Part shown: piece after piece, positions 31,329 to 37,682 of the stretch
Layout: each line of letters begins with the position of its first letter
Position numbering within the stretch: the stretch's first letter is position 1
From: Colimorpha_A sp045533115
Lineage (GTDB): Bacteria > Bacillota > Clostridia > Oscillospirales > CAG-272
Direction of reading: 5' to 3'
DNA: 37,782 bases
Assembly: GCA_045533115.1 (NCBI GenBank)
Contig: JAZSHF010000073.1
Coordinates: 1-37,782 of the forward strand
Notes under the pieces: model-generated
Seen by the model: the letters and a program-made list of their open reading frames with translations, nothing else
What the model was told of the DNA's origin: nothing
The model's database searches: none
Translations under genes and position numbers: made by a program

Positions 31329-31550
31329 CGACAAGGGGTACCGCTTGATTGCGGTTTAATAAGGAATATCGGTGAAAGACCGAAGCGAGCCCGTCGCCGT
31401 GAACAGAGAGTGGCAGTTACACAGCAAAAAGCTACCGTCCGACCGCAGAAGGACGGGAAAAACCATTGGCGCAAGCCGAGAAGGTGCTTTTTACATTTGG
31501 GATATGATCCCAATTCTCTGTAAGCCGGAAGACTTACCCCGACTTTGTAA
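31329..31550 (+). promoter_or_regulatory. Cobalamin riboswitch
   Basis: Core landmarks of the B12 element occur in order: GGGGTA (31335-31340), the AAGGAATATCGGTGAAAGACC block, CCCGTCGCCGTGA, and the 3' box AAGCCGGAAGAC followed by TTACCCC (31534-31540), which pairs with the opening GGGGTAA. The element is about 220 nt and lies between a strong promoter and the DUF4430 gene. Ligand binding should repress the downstream genes. The 90 nt after it contain two small hairpins (CCGT-ATCT-ACGG, 31569-31580; TGGG-AATTA-CCCA near 31609-31621) but no T-rich terminator, which suggests control of translation. The exact edges and the corrinoid preferred are not certain. Confidence 0.9.
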
Positions 31551-31639
31551 AAGTTGCGAGAGCCGACGCCGTATCTACGGGTGCAAAAACGCCGAACGCA
31601 TTTTATAATGGGAATTACCCAAAAGAAAGGAATAAGAAA

Positions 31640-32035
31640 ATGACAAAAATCAGACGAATTTTATCAGTTCTGCTTGTTCTTACGCTGACTGCGGCGGCGT
31701 GTATGAGCTTTGCGGGATGTAAAAAGCCAACGGGTAACAATGACGAAAAAACGATCACCGTTACCGTTATCGACGACAAGGGGGAGAAGACCGTCTTTAC
31801 AATAAAGACGAACTCACCAAATCTGCGCGGTGCGCTCGAGCAGGAGAAGCTCGTTGAGGGAGACGAGAGCGAGTACGGTCTGTACGTCAAGGTCGTAAAC
31901 GGACTTCGTGCCGATTACGATAAGGACGGAGCTTGGTGGGGCTTCTATAAGGACGGAGTCCAGCTTCCGTCGGGCATTGACGACACGATAATTTCCGACG
32001 GAGATAAGTACGAGATCAAGTACGAAAAGGCATGA
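31640..32035 (+). CDS. DUF4430 lipoprotein, probable corrinoid-binding
   Basis: A secreted lipoprotein with a signal peptide and a lipobox FAGC (Cys27), then a compact DUF4430 domain: LRGALEQEKLVEG, then the signature DGAWWGFYKDGVQLPSGIDD and the ending DGDKYEIKY. The same domain makes up the C-terminal part of the vertebrate B12 carriers intrinsic factor and transcobalamin, so binding of cobalamin or a precursor is a reasonable proposal. The 131-residue protein is controlled by the cobalamin riboswitch and overlaps the ECF S-component gene by four bases (ATGA), which fits a capture lipoprotein that hands ligand to a transporter. GAAAGGA precedes ATG 31640. Confidence 0.88.
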   Translation: MTKIRRILSVLLVLTLTAAACMSFAGCKKPTGNNDEKTITVTVIDDKGEKTVFTIKTNSPNLRGALEQEKLVEGDESEYGLYVKVVNGLRADYDKDGAWWGFYKDGVQLPSGIDDTIISDGDKYEIKYEKA

Positions 32036-32592
32036 AATTAAATAAACACGTCAAGAAGCTCGAGGAAATGGTGCTTTTTGGGCTTTTCGGGGCGATAATG
32101 TGGCTTTCGGCGCAAATTGATATCGTGCCGAATGTCCATCCGCTTGCCCTTTTTATCGCGGTGTTTACTTCCGTATATCGCTTCAAGGCGCTGATACCGT
32201 TATACGTCTACGTATTTCTTGAGGGGCTTTTTGGCGGGTTTAATCTGTGGTGGTATCCGTATCTTTATATTTGGACGGTTCTTTGGCTTCTGATAATGTT
32301 GATACCGAGAAACATTCCCGAATGGGTAGCGGGTATTGCCATTGCGGTTTTATCGGCACTTCACGGAATGTGCTTCGGACTTCTGTATATGCCGTACCAG
32401 TGCTTTGTTTTCTTCAAGGGAAATTGGGATTTCGCGTATATTTGGTTCCTTAACGGCTTGCCGTTTGATACGCTTCACGCGATAGGAAATTTTGTGTCCT
32501 CCCTTGTGGCCATTCCTCTGATCCTGATTTTATGTAAAATCGGCAAATACACGTACCCATACAAAAGAATCAAGACAAAAAGGAACGGATGA
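32032..32592 (+). CDS. ECF-type transporter substrate-binding (S) component
   Basis: The 186-residue protein has about six membrane helices in the arrangement of ECF S-components: a first helix MVLFGLFGAIMWLSAQIDIV, then HPLALFIAVFTSVYRF, VYVFLEGLFGGFNLWWYPYL and so on, ending with a basic tail (RIKTKRNG). Such proteins bind a vitamin and pair with a shared energizing module (EcfA, EcfA', EcfT), which is not encoded here. Regulation by the B12 riboswitch and coupling to the DUF4430 lipoprotein suggest cobalamin, cobinamide or a lower-ligand precursor as substrate. It starts in the stop of the lipoprotein gene (ATGA). A short stop-spanning palindrome forms the terminator. Confidence 0.85.
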   Translation: MKLNKHVKKLEEMVLFGLFGAIMWLSAQIDIVPNVHPLALFIAVFTSVYRFKALIPLYVYVFLEGLFGGFNLWWYPYLYIWTVLWLLIMLIPRNIPEWVAGIAIAVLSALHGMCFGLLYMPYQCFVFFKGNWDFAYIWFLNGLPFDTLHAIGNFVSSLVAIPLILILCKIGKYTYPYKRIKTKRNG

Positions 32593-32610
32593 ATTCATCC
32601 GTTCTTTTTT
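32583..32610 (+). terminator. Terminator overlapping the ECF S-component stop codon
   Basis: The 22-nt palindrome at 32583-32604 (arms meeting at AATT) is followed by T6. The stop codon TGA of the transporter gene (32590-32592) is inside the left arm. Confidence 0.9.
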
Positions 32611-32672
32611 ATGTCAAATTTTGAGTTTCGGCATAGTATGTAAAAGAATAACTGTTTTTACGGAGGATCACT

Positions 32673-33710
32673 ATGCCTGATAGAGAAGCGGTAAGAACTA
32701 AAAATTATTTTATCGGTGCAAATACCTCAAGGGGATTTATAAATTACGGTGACGATATTTTTGCGGATCTGCACAAGCTCTACGTAATAAAGGGCGGTCC
32801 CGGCACGGGTAAATCGACCTTTATGAGGAGGCTGGCAAAAATGGCTTGTGAAAAGGGCTATGATGTTGAATACTATTATTGCTCGTCCGACCCAAGTTCG
32901 CTTGACGGAGTCGTTATTCCGCCGCTTAATATCGGAATTACCGACGGAACGCCGCCTCATATCTTTGAAGCTCGGCTTCCGGGCGCAAAGGAGGAATATC
33001 TTAATCTCGGCGAGTTCTGGAATTGCGATTTTCTTTCTCTCTGCCGAGAGAAGATTGAGGAGCTTACAATTAAAAAGAGCCGACTATTTTCGTCGGCTTA
33101 TAAGTACCTTTCGGTTGCTGAATCTGTAAGAAACGAAAGAGAACGGGTTTTATGCTGCTGTTATGAAAAAGACAAGGCTGAAAAGGCTGTTTCGCTCCTG
33201 ATGAAGAGTATCGGAACGGGGAAGGGCTTTTCACTTATCCCGCGTCAGATAAGCGCATTTTCCATGAACGGCGAAGCTGACTTTGATACCTATAAGACCG
33301 AGAGCGAGAGGGTAATATCTATTAAAGATAAGCGTGGGATTTCGCCCTTTATCTTTGATTCGGTACTGAAGGCCGCAGAAGAGCAAAAGCTCAAAGCATT
33401 CGTTTCGTACGATCCGCTTCAGCGGATAAACGCCGTTATGCTCCCCGAAAAAAGCGTTGCTTTTCTTCCTTGCGATGGCGACAAGGTTATAAATACCGAG
33501 CGCTTTATAATAAACGAAAGGCTTAGCGAGGTCAGAAAAAAGCTTCGGTTCCTTGCCGCTCTTGAAGAGGAGCTGAAAAATTGCGCTCTTGACGAGCTAA
33601 CGCAAGCTAAGGAGTGTCATTTTACACTTGAGAATATATATAAAGAAGCAATGGATTTCCGTTCGCTTGAAAAGATGGAGAAGGCGTTTATTACAAAGGT
33701 GATAAAATAA
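32673..33710 (+). CDS. P-loop ATPase of the PRK06851 type
   Basis: A 345-residue cytoplasmic protein with one clear Walker A, IKGGPGTGKSTFMRRLA (about 39-55), then VEYYYCSSDPSSLDGVVIP (about 64-82), a motif that I recall from an uncharacterised family of clostridial and bacillar ATP-binding proteins. Some members carry a second P-loop; this one does not appear to. The C-terminal half is charged and helical, ending in a helical tail rich in Lys and Glu. Function is unknown. GGAGG precedes ATG 32673. The nearest promoter-like match (TTGAGT, 17 nt, AAGAAT) is poor, so expression may depend on read-through past the riboswitch operon. Confidence 0.8.
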   Translation: MPDREAVRTKNYFIGANTSRGFINYGDDIFADLHKLYVIKGGPGTGKSTFMRRLAKMACEKGYDVEYYYCSSDPSSLDGVVIPPLNIGITDGTPPHIFEARLPGAKEEYLNLGEFWNCDFLSLCREKIEELTIKKSRLFSSAYKYLSVAESVRNERERVLCCCYEKDKAEKAVSLLMKSIGTGKGFSLIPRQISAFSMNGEADFDTYKTESERVISIKDKRGISPFIFDSVLKAAEEQKLKAFVSYDPLQRINAVMLPEKSVAFLPCDGDKVINTERFIINERLSEVRKKLRFLAALEEELKNCALDELTQAKECHFTLENIYKEAMDFRSLEKMEKAFITKVIK

Positions 33711-33742
33711 TTTAAGGCGGTTACGTTCGTAACCGCCTTAAA
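33711..33742. terminator. Bidirectional terminator between the ATPase gene and murA
   Basis: A 14-bp perfect stem (33711-33724 with 33729-33742) containing AAGGCGGTTAC, flanked by TTT and AAA, with a GTTC loop. It starts directly after the ATPase stop codon and lies five bases from the murA stop. Confidence 0.88.
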
Positions 33743-33747
33743 AATCA

Positions 33748-35040
33748 TTAGTTTGCTTTTGCGATCTTGTCGGTATCGTCGGGATAAAAAACCTTTTCGA
33801 TATCGGCGCCGACAGAACGAAGCTTACCGACGATATCGTCGTATCCGCGTTCTATGTGTCGGATATCCTCTATCTCGGTTCTGCCCGAGGTTGCAAGACC
33901 CGCAAGGACCATAGCCGCACCTGCGCGGAGGTCAACTGCCTTTATCACCGCGGGAGAGAATTTTTCAATGCCCTCGATAACCGCAGTTCTTCCGTCAACC
34001 TTAACACTTGCGCCCATTCTCTTGACTTCCTCAAAATAGCGGAAGCGATTGTCGTAGACACCCTCGCTCAAGCAGCTTACACCGCTACATAGGCAGAGAA
34101 GAACTCCCATCTGCGGCTGCATATCGGTCGGGAAGCCGGGGTAGGGCATAGTCTTTACGTTTATGCGATTGAGCGCACCGCAGTATTTGACGGTAACGTA
34201 ATCGTCTCCGTTTTCAACCTCAACACCCATTTCCTCAAGCTTTGCAGTAATCGACTCAAGGTGTTTCGGAATTACGTTCGTGATCTTGAGATTACCCTTT
34301 GTGATAGCCGCGGCGAACATATAGGTTCCCGCCTCAATCATATCGGGGATTATAGCGTAAGTACAGCCGTGAAGCTCGGATACGCCCTTGATCTTTATCG
34401 TATCAGTTCCCGCACCGCTTATTTTGGCTCCGCAGGAGTTAAGGAAGTTTGCAAGGTCAACTATATGAGGCTCACGCGCGGCGTTTTCGATTATCGTAGT
34501 GCCCTCCGCCTTTACCGCCGCGAGCATTACGTTCATCGTTCCTCCGACGGTTATAACGTCGAAGAATATATTGTTTGCCTTTACTCCGTCTTTTGCGATT
34601 ACCTCAACGTAACCGCCCTCGACGTTTACCTCTGCACCAAGCGCCTCAAAGCCCTTGATGTGCTGGTCGATCGGACGAACGCCGAAGTCGCATCCGCCGG
34701 GATAACCAACGTATGCGCGTCCGAAGCGTCCGAGCTCTGCGCCGAGCAGGTAGTAGGAAGCTCTCATCTTGCGAACAAGGTCGATAGGAGCGGTTCCGCC
34801 GACGGCAAAGGTCGAATCGATCTCGACCGTGTTTCTGTTTATCATACGGACAGACATTCCCATAGCGCTTAAGATCTTAAGCGAAAGGGTAACGTCGTCT
34901 ATTTCGGGCAGATTTTCAATTATGCATTTATCTTCAATGAGCAGACACCCCATAAGTATCGGGAGAGCCGCGTTTTTCATTCCGCTGACTTCGATCTCGC
35001 CGTTAAGGGGTCTTCCTCCGTTTACAACGATTCTTTCCAT
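33748..35040 (-). CDS. murA: UDP-N-acetylglucosamine 1-carboxyvinyltransferase
   Basis: Catalyses the first committed step of peptidoglycan synthesis: transfer of enolpyruvate from PEP to UDP-GlcNAc; the cysteine-type enzyme is the target of fosfomycin. The 430 residues are full length. Key features are SGMKNAALP (the conserved Lys) near the N-terminus, the catalytic cysteine Cys117 in PGGCDFGVRPIDQHI, GFPTDMQPQMG, and VDLRAGAAMVLAGL. The Cys form predicts fosfomycin sensitivity at this target, unless modified elsewhere. ATG 35040 is preceded by AAAGGTG. A promoter lies about 93 nt upstream, leaving a long leader with two small hairpins. Confidence 0.96.
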   Translation of the reverse strand: MERIVVNGGRPLNGEIEVSGMKNAALPILMGCLLIEDKCIIENLPEIDDVTLSLKILSAMGMSVRMINRNTVEIDSTFAVGGTAPIDLVRKMRASYYLLGAELGRFGRAYVGYPGGCDFGVRPIDQHIKGFEALGAEVNVEGGYVEVIAKDGVKANNIFFDVITVGGTMNVMLAAVKAEGTTIIENAAREPHIVDLANFLNSCGAKISGAGTDTIKIKGVSELHGCTYAIIPDMIEAGTYMFAAAITKGNLKITNVIPKHLESITAKLEEMGVEVENGDDYVTVKYCGALNRINVKTMPYPGFPTDMQPQMGVLLCLCSGVSCLSEGVYDNRFRYFEEVKRMGASVKVDGRTAVIEGIEKFSPAVIKAVDLRAGAAMVLAGLATSGRTEIEDIRHIERGYDDIVGKLRSVGADIEKVFYPDDTDKIAKAN

Positions 35041-35132
35041 TTTTATGTCAACACCTTTACTTTATTTTTTAGCAAAAGGTACAGTTACCTATTTAAGGGC
35101 AGACTTCTCTGCCGTAATTATTTATCCTATGT

Positions 35133-35161
35133 ATTATAACATATATTATTAAAAAAATCAA
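35133..35161 (-). promoter_or_regulatory. Promoter for murA
   Basis: On the minus strand TTGATT (35156-35161), 17 nt, then TATAAT (35133-35138). The resulting leader of about 85 nt contains two hairpins: GGCAGA-TCTGCC (35098-35113) and AGGTA-TACCT (35077-35090), the latter followed on the transcript by TTTT. Confidence 0.7.
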
Positions 35162-35253
35162 AGATTTTTTTGCAAAAACGAAAAAATTATCGTTTTACAC
35201 ATATATTGTTATCAAAATTTGTATATTGTACTTAAAAAATGAGTAACAAAATA

Positions 35254-35289
35254 AAACCGCCATACTGCATTATATGCGTATAGCGGTTT
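35254..35289 (-). terminator. Terminator of the small membrane protein gene
   Basis: AAACCGC (35254-35260) pairs with GCGGTTT (35283-35289), extended inward by ATAC/GTAT and GCAT/ATGC with mismatches. The stop codon of the membrane-protein gene (35288-35290) lies at its base. The 120 nt between here and the murA promoter are AT-rich and I see nothing further in them. Confidence 0.75.
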
Positions 35290-35740
35290 ATTGTTCATTA
35301 TTCGACGAGAAAACAGCCTTGATATATCGGTAGGTTTCAATTCCAAGCCGCATTACGAGAGCCGCCGCGTTGAACAGACAAAAGCGGACGCAGGCACTTC
35401 GCAGAAAGAGTGATGAAAGCTCGGGCGCGTAATCAAAAACGTAGTATATTGGGAATACGCTTGTTGCGAAGAAGGTAAACGCGGCAGAGATAACCACCGT
35501 TCCGAAATACCCGATTGAGAAAGCCGATGAGCGGCTTTTGTAAAAAATGCAATACTCGAATATCCAGTATGTTGCGGCACTTAAAAATGAAAGCGCGAGC
35601 GTCAGTGTCAGAGCGAGATTCGGTTTGCCCTGTTCGCTGAACACGATAGCGTATAGAGAGAACAAGAGGGAAATAAATATGAATGCGATCAAAATACCGC
35701 AGAAGAGATCGCGGGCGCGGGTTTTAATATTATCTTCCAT
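35288..35740 (-). CDS. Small membrane protein with four helices
   Basis: The product is 150 residues. After a short charged N-terminus (EDNIKTRARD) come four hydrophobic segments, which I place at about 11-34, 43-63, 74-97 and 107-129, and a short cytoplasmic tail (SSNNEQ). I do not recognise a family. I choose ATG 35740 because AAAGGAG lies 6 nt upstream; the frame continues 117 nt further up but would run through the promoter at 35765-35793. No partner gene is adjacent, and murA is transcribed separately. Overall hydrophobicity and lack of motifs leave the role open. Confidence 0.75.
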   Translation of the reverse strand: MEDNIKTRARDLFCGILIAFIFISLLFSLYAIVFSEQGKPNLALTLTLALSFLSAATYWIFEYCIFYKSRSSAFSIGYFGTVVISAAFTFFATSVFPIYYVFDYAPELSSLFLRSACVRFCLFNAAALVMRLGIETYRYIKAVFSSNNEQ

Positions 35741-35764
35741 GCTTATCTCCTTTCTGTTTTTTTC

Positions 35765-35793
35765 ATTATAACATATAGCGGCATATAACGCAA
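35765..35793 (-). promoter_or_regulatory. Promoter for the small membrane protein gene
   Basis: On the minus strand TTGCGT (35788-35793), 17 nt, then a perfect TATAAT (35765-35770), 25 nt upstream of the start codon. Confidence 0.7.
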
Positions 35794-35814
35794 CAAGCAA
35801 TTTCGTAAAAACTC

Positions 35815-35843
35815 TTGCCGAAGCGGAAAAAGTGGTGTATAAT
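35815..35843 (+). promoter_or_regulatory. Plus-strand promoter-like sequence facing the tRNA-Thr duplicate
   Basis: TTGCCG (35815-35820), 17 nt, then a perfect TATAAT (35838-35843). It would start a transcript at about 35850 running through the repeat and antisense to the tRNA-Thr gene. There is no coding frame on this strand until rsmA at 36176. Confidence 0.45.
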
Positions 35844-35887
35844 GGTGTAGGAAACAAAAAACCAAATGCCGAAGCATTCGGGATCTT

Positions 35888-35955
35888 TGGAGCTGGTAAT
35901 GTGTCTTATACACACGACCTGATGCCATCCTCCCGCAGGGAGCTTACGGATCAGC
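35888..35955 (-). pseudogene. Degenerate second copy of tRNA-Thr
   Basis: Compared with the intact gene at 36024-36099, the acceptor 3' strand, CCA, both T-stem strands and variable bases are kept (35888-35920), but the T loop TTCGAGT is changed to TATAAGA. A 23-nt stretch with a CTCCC-GCA-GGGAG hairpin (35921-35943) replaces the 3' anticodon stem; the anticodon loop follows with one change (35944-35950) and then part of the 5' stem (to 35955). The D arm is replaced by a different hairpin (35950-35979). It cannot form a working tRNA. Confidence 0.7.
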
Positions 35956-35994
35956 ATCTTCGCGCAAGCGAAGACTGATGAGTTAAACAAAAAA

Positions 35995-36020
35995 ATCCCA
36001 AATGCCGAAGCATTCGGGAT
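35995..36020 (-). terminator. Terminator of tRNA-Thr
   Basis: ATCCCAAATGC (35995-36005) pairs with GCATTCGGGAT (36010-36020) with one G-U pair on the transcript; the minus strand then reads TTTTTTTG. It starts three bases beyond the CCA end of the tRNA. Confidence 0.85.
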
Positions 36021-36023
36021 CTT

Positions 36024-36099
36024 TGGAGCTGGTAATGTGACTCGAACACACGACCTGCTGATTACGAATCAGCTGCACTACCGACTGTGCTATACCAGC
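36024..36099 (-). tRNA. tRNA-Thr (anticodon CGT)
   Basis: The minus strand gives a full cloverleaf: acceptor GCTGGTA/TACCAGC, D arm GCAC/GTGC, anticodon arm GCTGA-TTCGTAA-TCAGC with anticodon CGT (reads ACG), and T arm GTGTG-TTCGAGT-CACAT. The discriminator is T and CCA is encoded. Confidence 0.96.
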
Positions 36100-36109
36100 G
36101 TACCGATAG

Positions 36110-36138
36110 ATTATAACACAAAAATCACTGTCTGTCAA
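36110..36138 (-). promoter_or_regulatory. Consensus promoter for tRNA-Thr
   Basis: On the minus strand a perfect TTGACA (36133-36138), 17 nt, and a perfect TATAAT (36110-36115), 11 nt before the mature tRNA 5' end. Confidence 0.9.
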
Positions 36139-36175
36139 GAGAAATTTACGACACGAAAAGGAAAAATATTTTATA

Positions 36176-37054
36176 ATGAAGCTGACGTCACTGAACGAAG
36201 TCAAAAGCATAATGGAAAAGCACGGCCTGCGCTTCAACAAAGGCTACGGGCAGAATTTTCTGATAAACGAAGCAGTACCGCGCAGAATTGCAGAGGAGTG
36301 CGGGGCATCACACGATTCCGCGATACTTGAGATCGGACCGGGCATCGGAACTCTCTCGCAGGAGCTTTGCAAGCTGTATAAGAAGGTCGTTGCCGTCGAG
36401 ATCGACACGACGCTCATTCCCGCTCTCGGGGAAACGATGGCGGAGTTTGATAATTTCAAGGTCATAAACGCTGATATTTTGAAGGTCGATCTACCTGCTC
36501 TTATCAAAGAAGAGTTCGGAGATATGCCCCTTACCGTCTGCGCCAATCTTCCATATTACATAACCACACCCATAATTATGGGACTTCTTGAATCGGGCTG
36601 CCGTTTTGATAACATAACGGTAATGATACAAAAAGAGGTCGCGCTTCGTCTTTGCGCGAAGCCTGGTGACAGCGATTACGGATCGGTTACCGCGTCGGTC
36701 GCGCGTTATGGTAAGGCAAGCAGACTGTTTAACGTTTCGGCAGGAAGCTTCGTTCCTGCACCGAAGGTCGACTCTGCGGTCATTCGCATCGAGGTCGACA
36801 AGGAGCGAAAATACTTCGTCAATGATGAAAAAACTATGACGAGAGTCATTCGCGGCGCCTTTGCACAAAGGAGAAAAACGCTAGTTAACTCGCTCTCGTC
36901 GGAATTTTCCGAGCTTAATAAGGAAGAGCTTACCGAGGCGGTAGTAAGCGCATCGTTTACGCCCGATATAAGAGGCGAAAAGCTCGGTATAACGGAATTT
37001 GCGTTGATAGCAGACGCGATTTATGACAAAATCCAAATCAAGAAAGGGAAGTAA
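36176..37054 (+). CDS. rsmA: 16S rRNA (adenine(1518)-N(6)/adenine(1519)-N(6))-dimethyltransferase
   Basis: Dimethylates the two adjacent adenines near the 3' end of 16S rRNA during small-subunit maturation; loss gives kasugamycin resistance in other bacteria. The 292 residues contain GQNFLIN at the N-terminus, motif I EIGPGIGTLSQEL with AdoMet binding, VEIDTTLI, and motif IV ANLPYYITTPIIM (NxPY). The C-terminal domain includes FVPAPKVDSAVI and FAQRRKTLVNSL. AAAAGGA lies about 13 nt before ATG 36176, a long gap, so translation may be modest. It is followed, one base after its stop, by the HD-domain gene. Confidence 0.95.
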   Translation: MKLTSLNEVKSIMEKHGLRFNKGYGQNFLINEAVPRRIAEECGASHDSAILEIGPGIGTLSQELCKLYKKVVAVEIDTTLIPALGETMAEFDNFKVINADILKVDLPALIKEEFGDMPLTVCANLPYYITTPIIMGLLESGCRFDNITVMIQKEVALRLCAKPGDSDYGSVTASVARYGKASRLFNVSAGSFVPAPKVDSAVIRIEVDKERKYFVNDEKTMTRVIRGAFAQRRKTLVNSLSSEFSELNKEELTEAVVSASFTPDIRGEKLGITEFALIADAIYDKIQIKKGK

Positions 37055-37055
37055 T

Positions 37056-37637
37056 ATGACACCCAAAGAGAGATTTAAGGAAATATATACTACTTACATA
37101 AAAAGAGAAGGCTCAGATAAGCTTTATGATTATCTGACCTCAACAGGAGACTTCCTCACAGCTCCTGCGAGCACACGCTTTCACGGTGCATACGAGGGCG
37201 GACTGCTCGAGCATTCGCTGAACGTCTATGACTGCCTTGTCGATTACCTTAACCGTCCGCGCGTCAAGGAGACCTACGGAATGGAGTACAGCGACGAGAG
37301 TATAGCTATCGTGTCGCTTCTTCACGACGTATGCAAGGTCAACTGTTATAAAAAAGGCACGCGTAACGTAAAGGACGCAAACGGCGTCTGGCAGACTGTT
37401 CCGACCTTTGAATACGACGACAAGCTCCCCTACGGTCACGGTGAAAAGAGCGTTTACATAATCTCGGGATATATGAAGCTTACCCGCGAGGAAGCATTCG
37501 CTATCCGTTATCATATGGGATTTTCAAGCACCGATGACGAAAGAAACGTCGGCGCGGCGTTTGAAATGTTCCCGCTCGCCTATGCGCTTTCGGTCGCTGA
37601 CAGCGAAGCGGCGTTCTTTATTGAGGGTAAAAAATAG
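37056..37637 (+). CDS. HD-domain phosphohydrolase-like protein
   Basis: The 193-residue protein carries the metal-binding residues of the HD superfamily: the first His in GGLLEHSLNVYDC, the His-Asp pair in SLLHDVCKVN (about residue 91), a His in GHGEKSV and an Asp in LSVADSEA near the end. Such proteins hydrolyse phosphate esters of nucleotides, including ppGpp and dNTPs, but the substrate cannot be told. ATG 37056 has AAAGGGAAG upstream and lies one base past the rsmA stop, so they share a transcript. Related HD proteins in Clostridia are usually listed as hydrolases. A strong terminator follows. Confidence 0.85.
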   Translation: MTPKERFKEIYTTYIKREGSDKLYDYLTSTGDFLTAPASTRFHGAYEGGLLEHSLNVYDCLVDYLNRPRVKETYGMEYSDESIAIVSLLHDVCKVNCYKKGTRNVKDANGVWQTVPTFEYDDKLPYGHGEKSVYIISGYMKLTREEAFAIRYHMGFSSTDDERNVGAAFEMFPLAYALSVADSEAAFFIEGKK

Positions 37638-37676
37638 CAAAAAAAGATGCTTTCTTTCGAAAGCATCTTTTTTTGC
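37637..37676. terminator. Bidirectional terminator
   Basis: The arms (37637-37654 and 37659-37676) are perfectly complementary: GATGCTTTC with a TTTC loop, flanked by A7/T7. It ends the rsmA unit and the converging gene at the window edge. Confidence 0.92.
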
Positions 37677-37682
37677 GTAAAA

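Larger units (their letters stand above)
35862..36039. repeat. 42-nt direct repeat, two copies 136 bp apart
   Basis: Positions 35862-35903 and 35998-36039 are identical. The repeat spans most of the tRNA-Thr terminator hairpin, the encoded CCA and the 3' acceptor and T-stem strands of the tRNA. The 94 nt between the copies contain three small hairpins and the remains of tRNA-like sequence. The arrangement resembles the direct repeats left at tRNA 3' ends by integrating elements, or a decayed tandem duplication. Confidence 0.8.

Noticed and set aside
35899..35915. Match to the Tn5 mosaic end (TGTGTATAAGA) in the tRNA-Thr duplicate
   Set aside because: The shared run is about 11 nt, lies within tRNA-derived T-arm sequence and lacks the rest of the 19-nt end; likely chance, though worth excluding as a library artefact.
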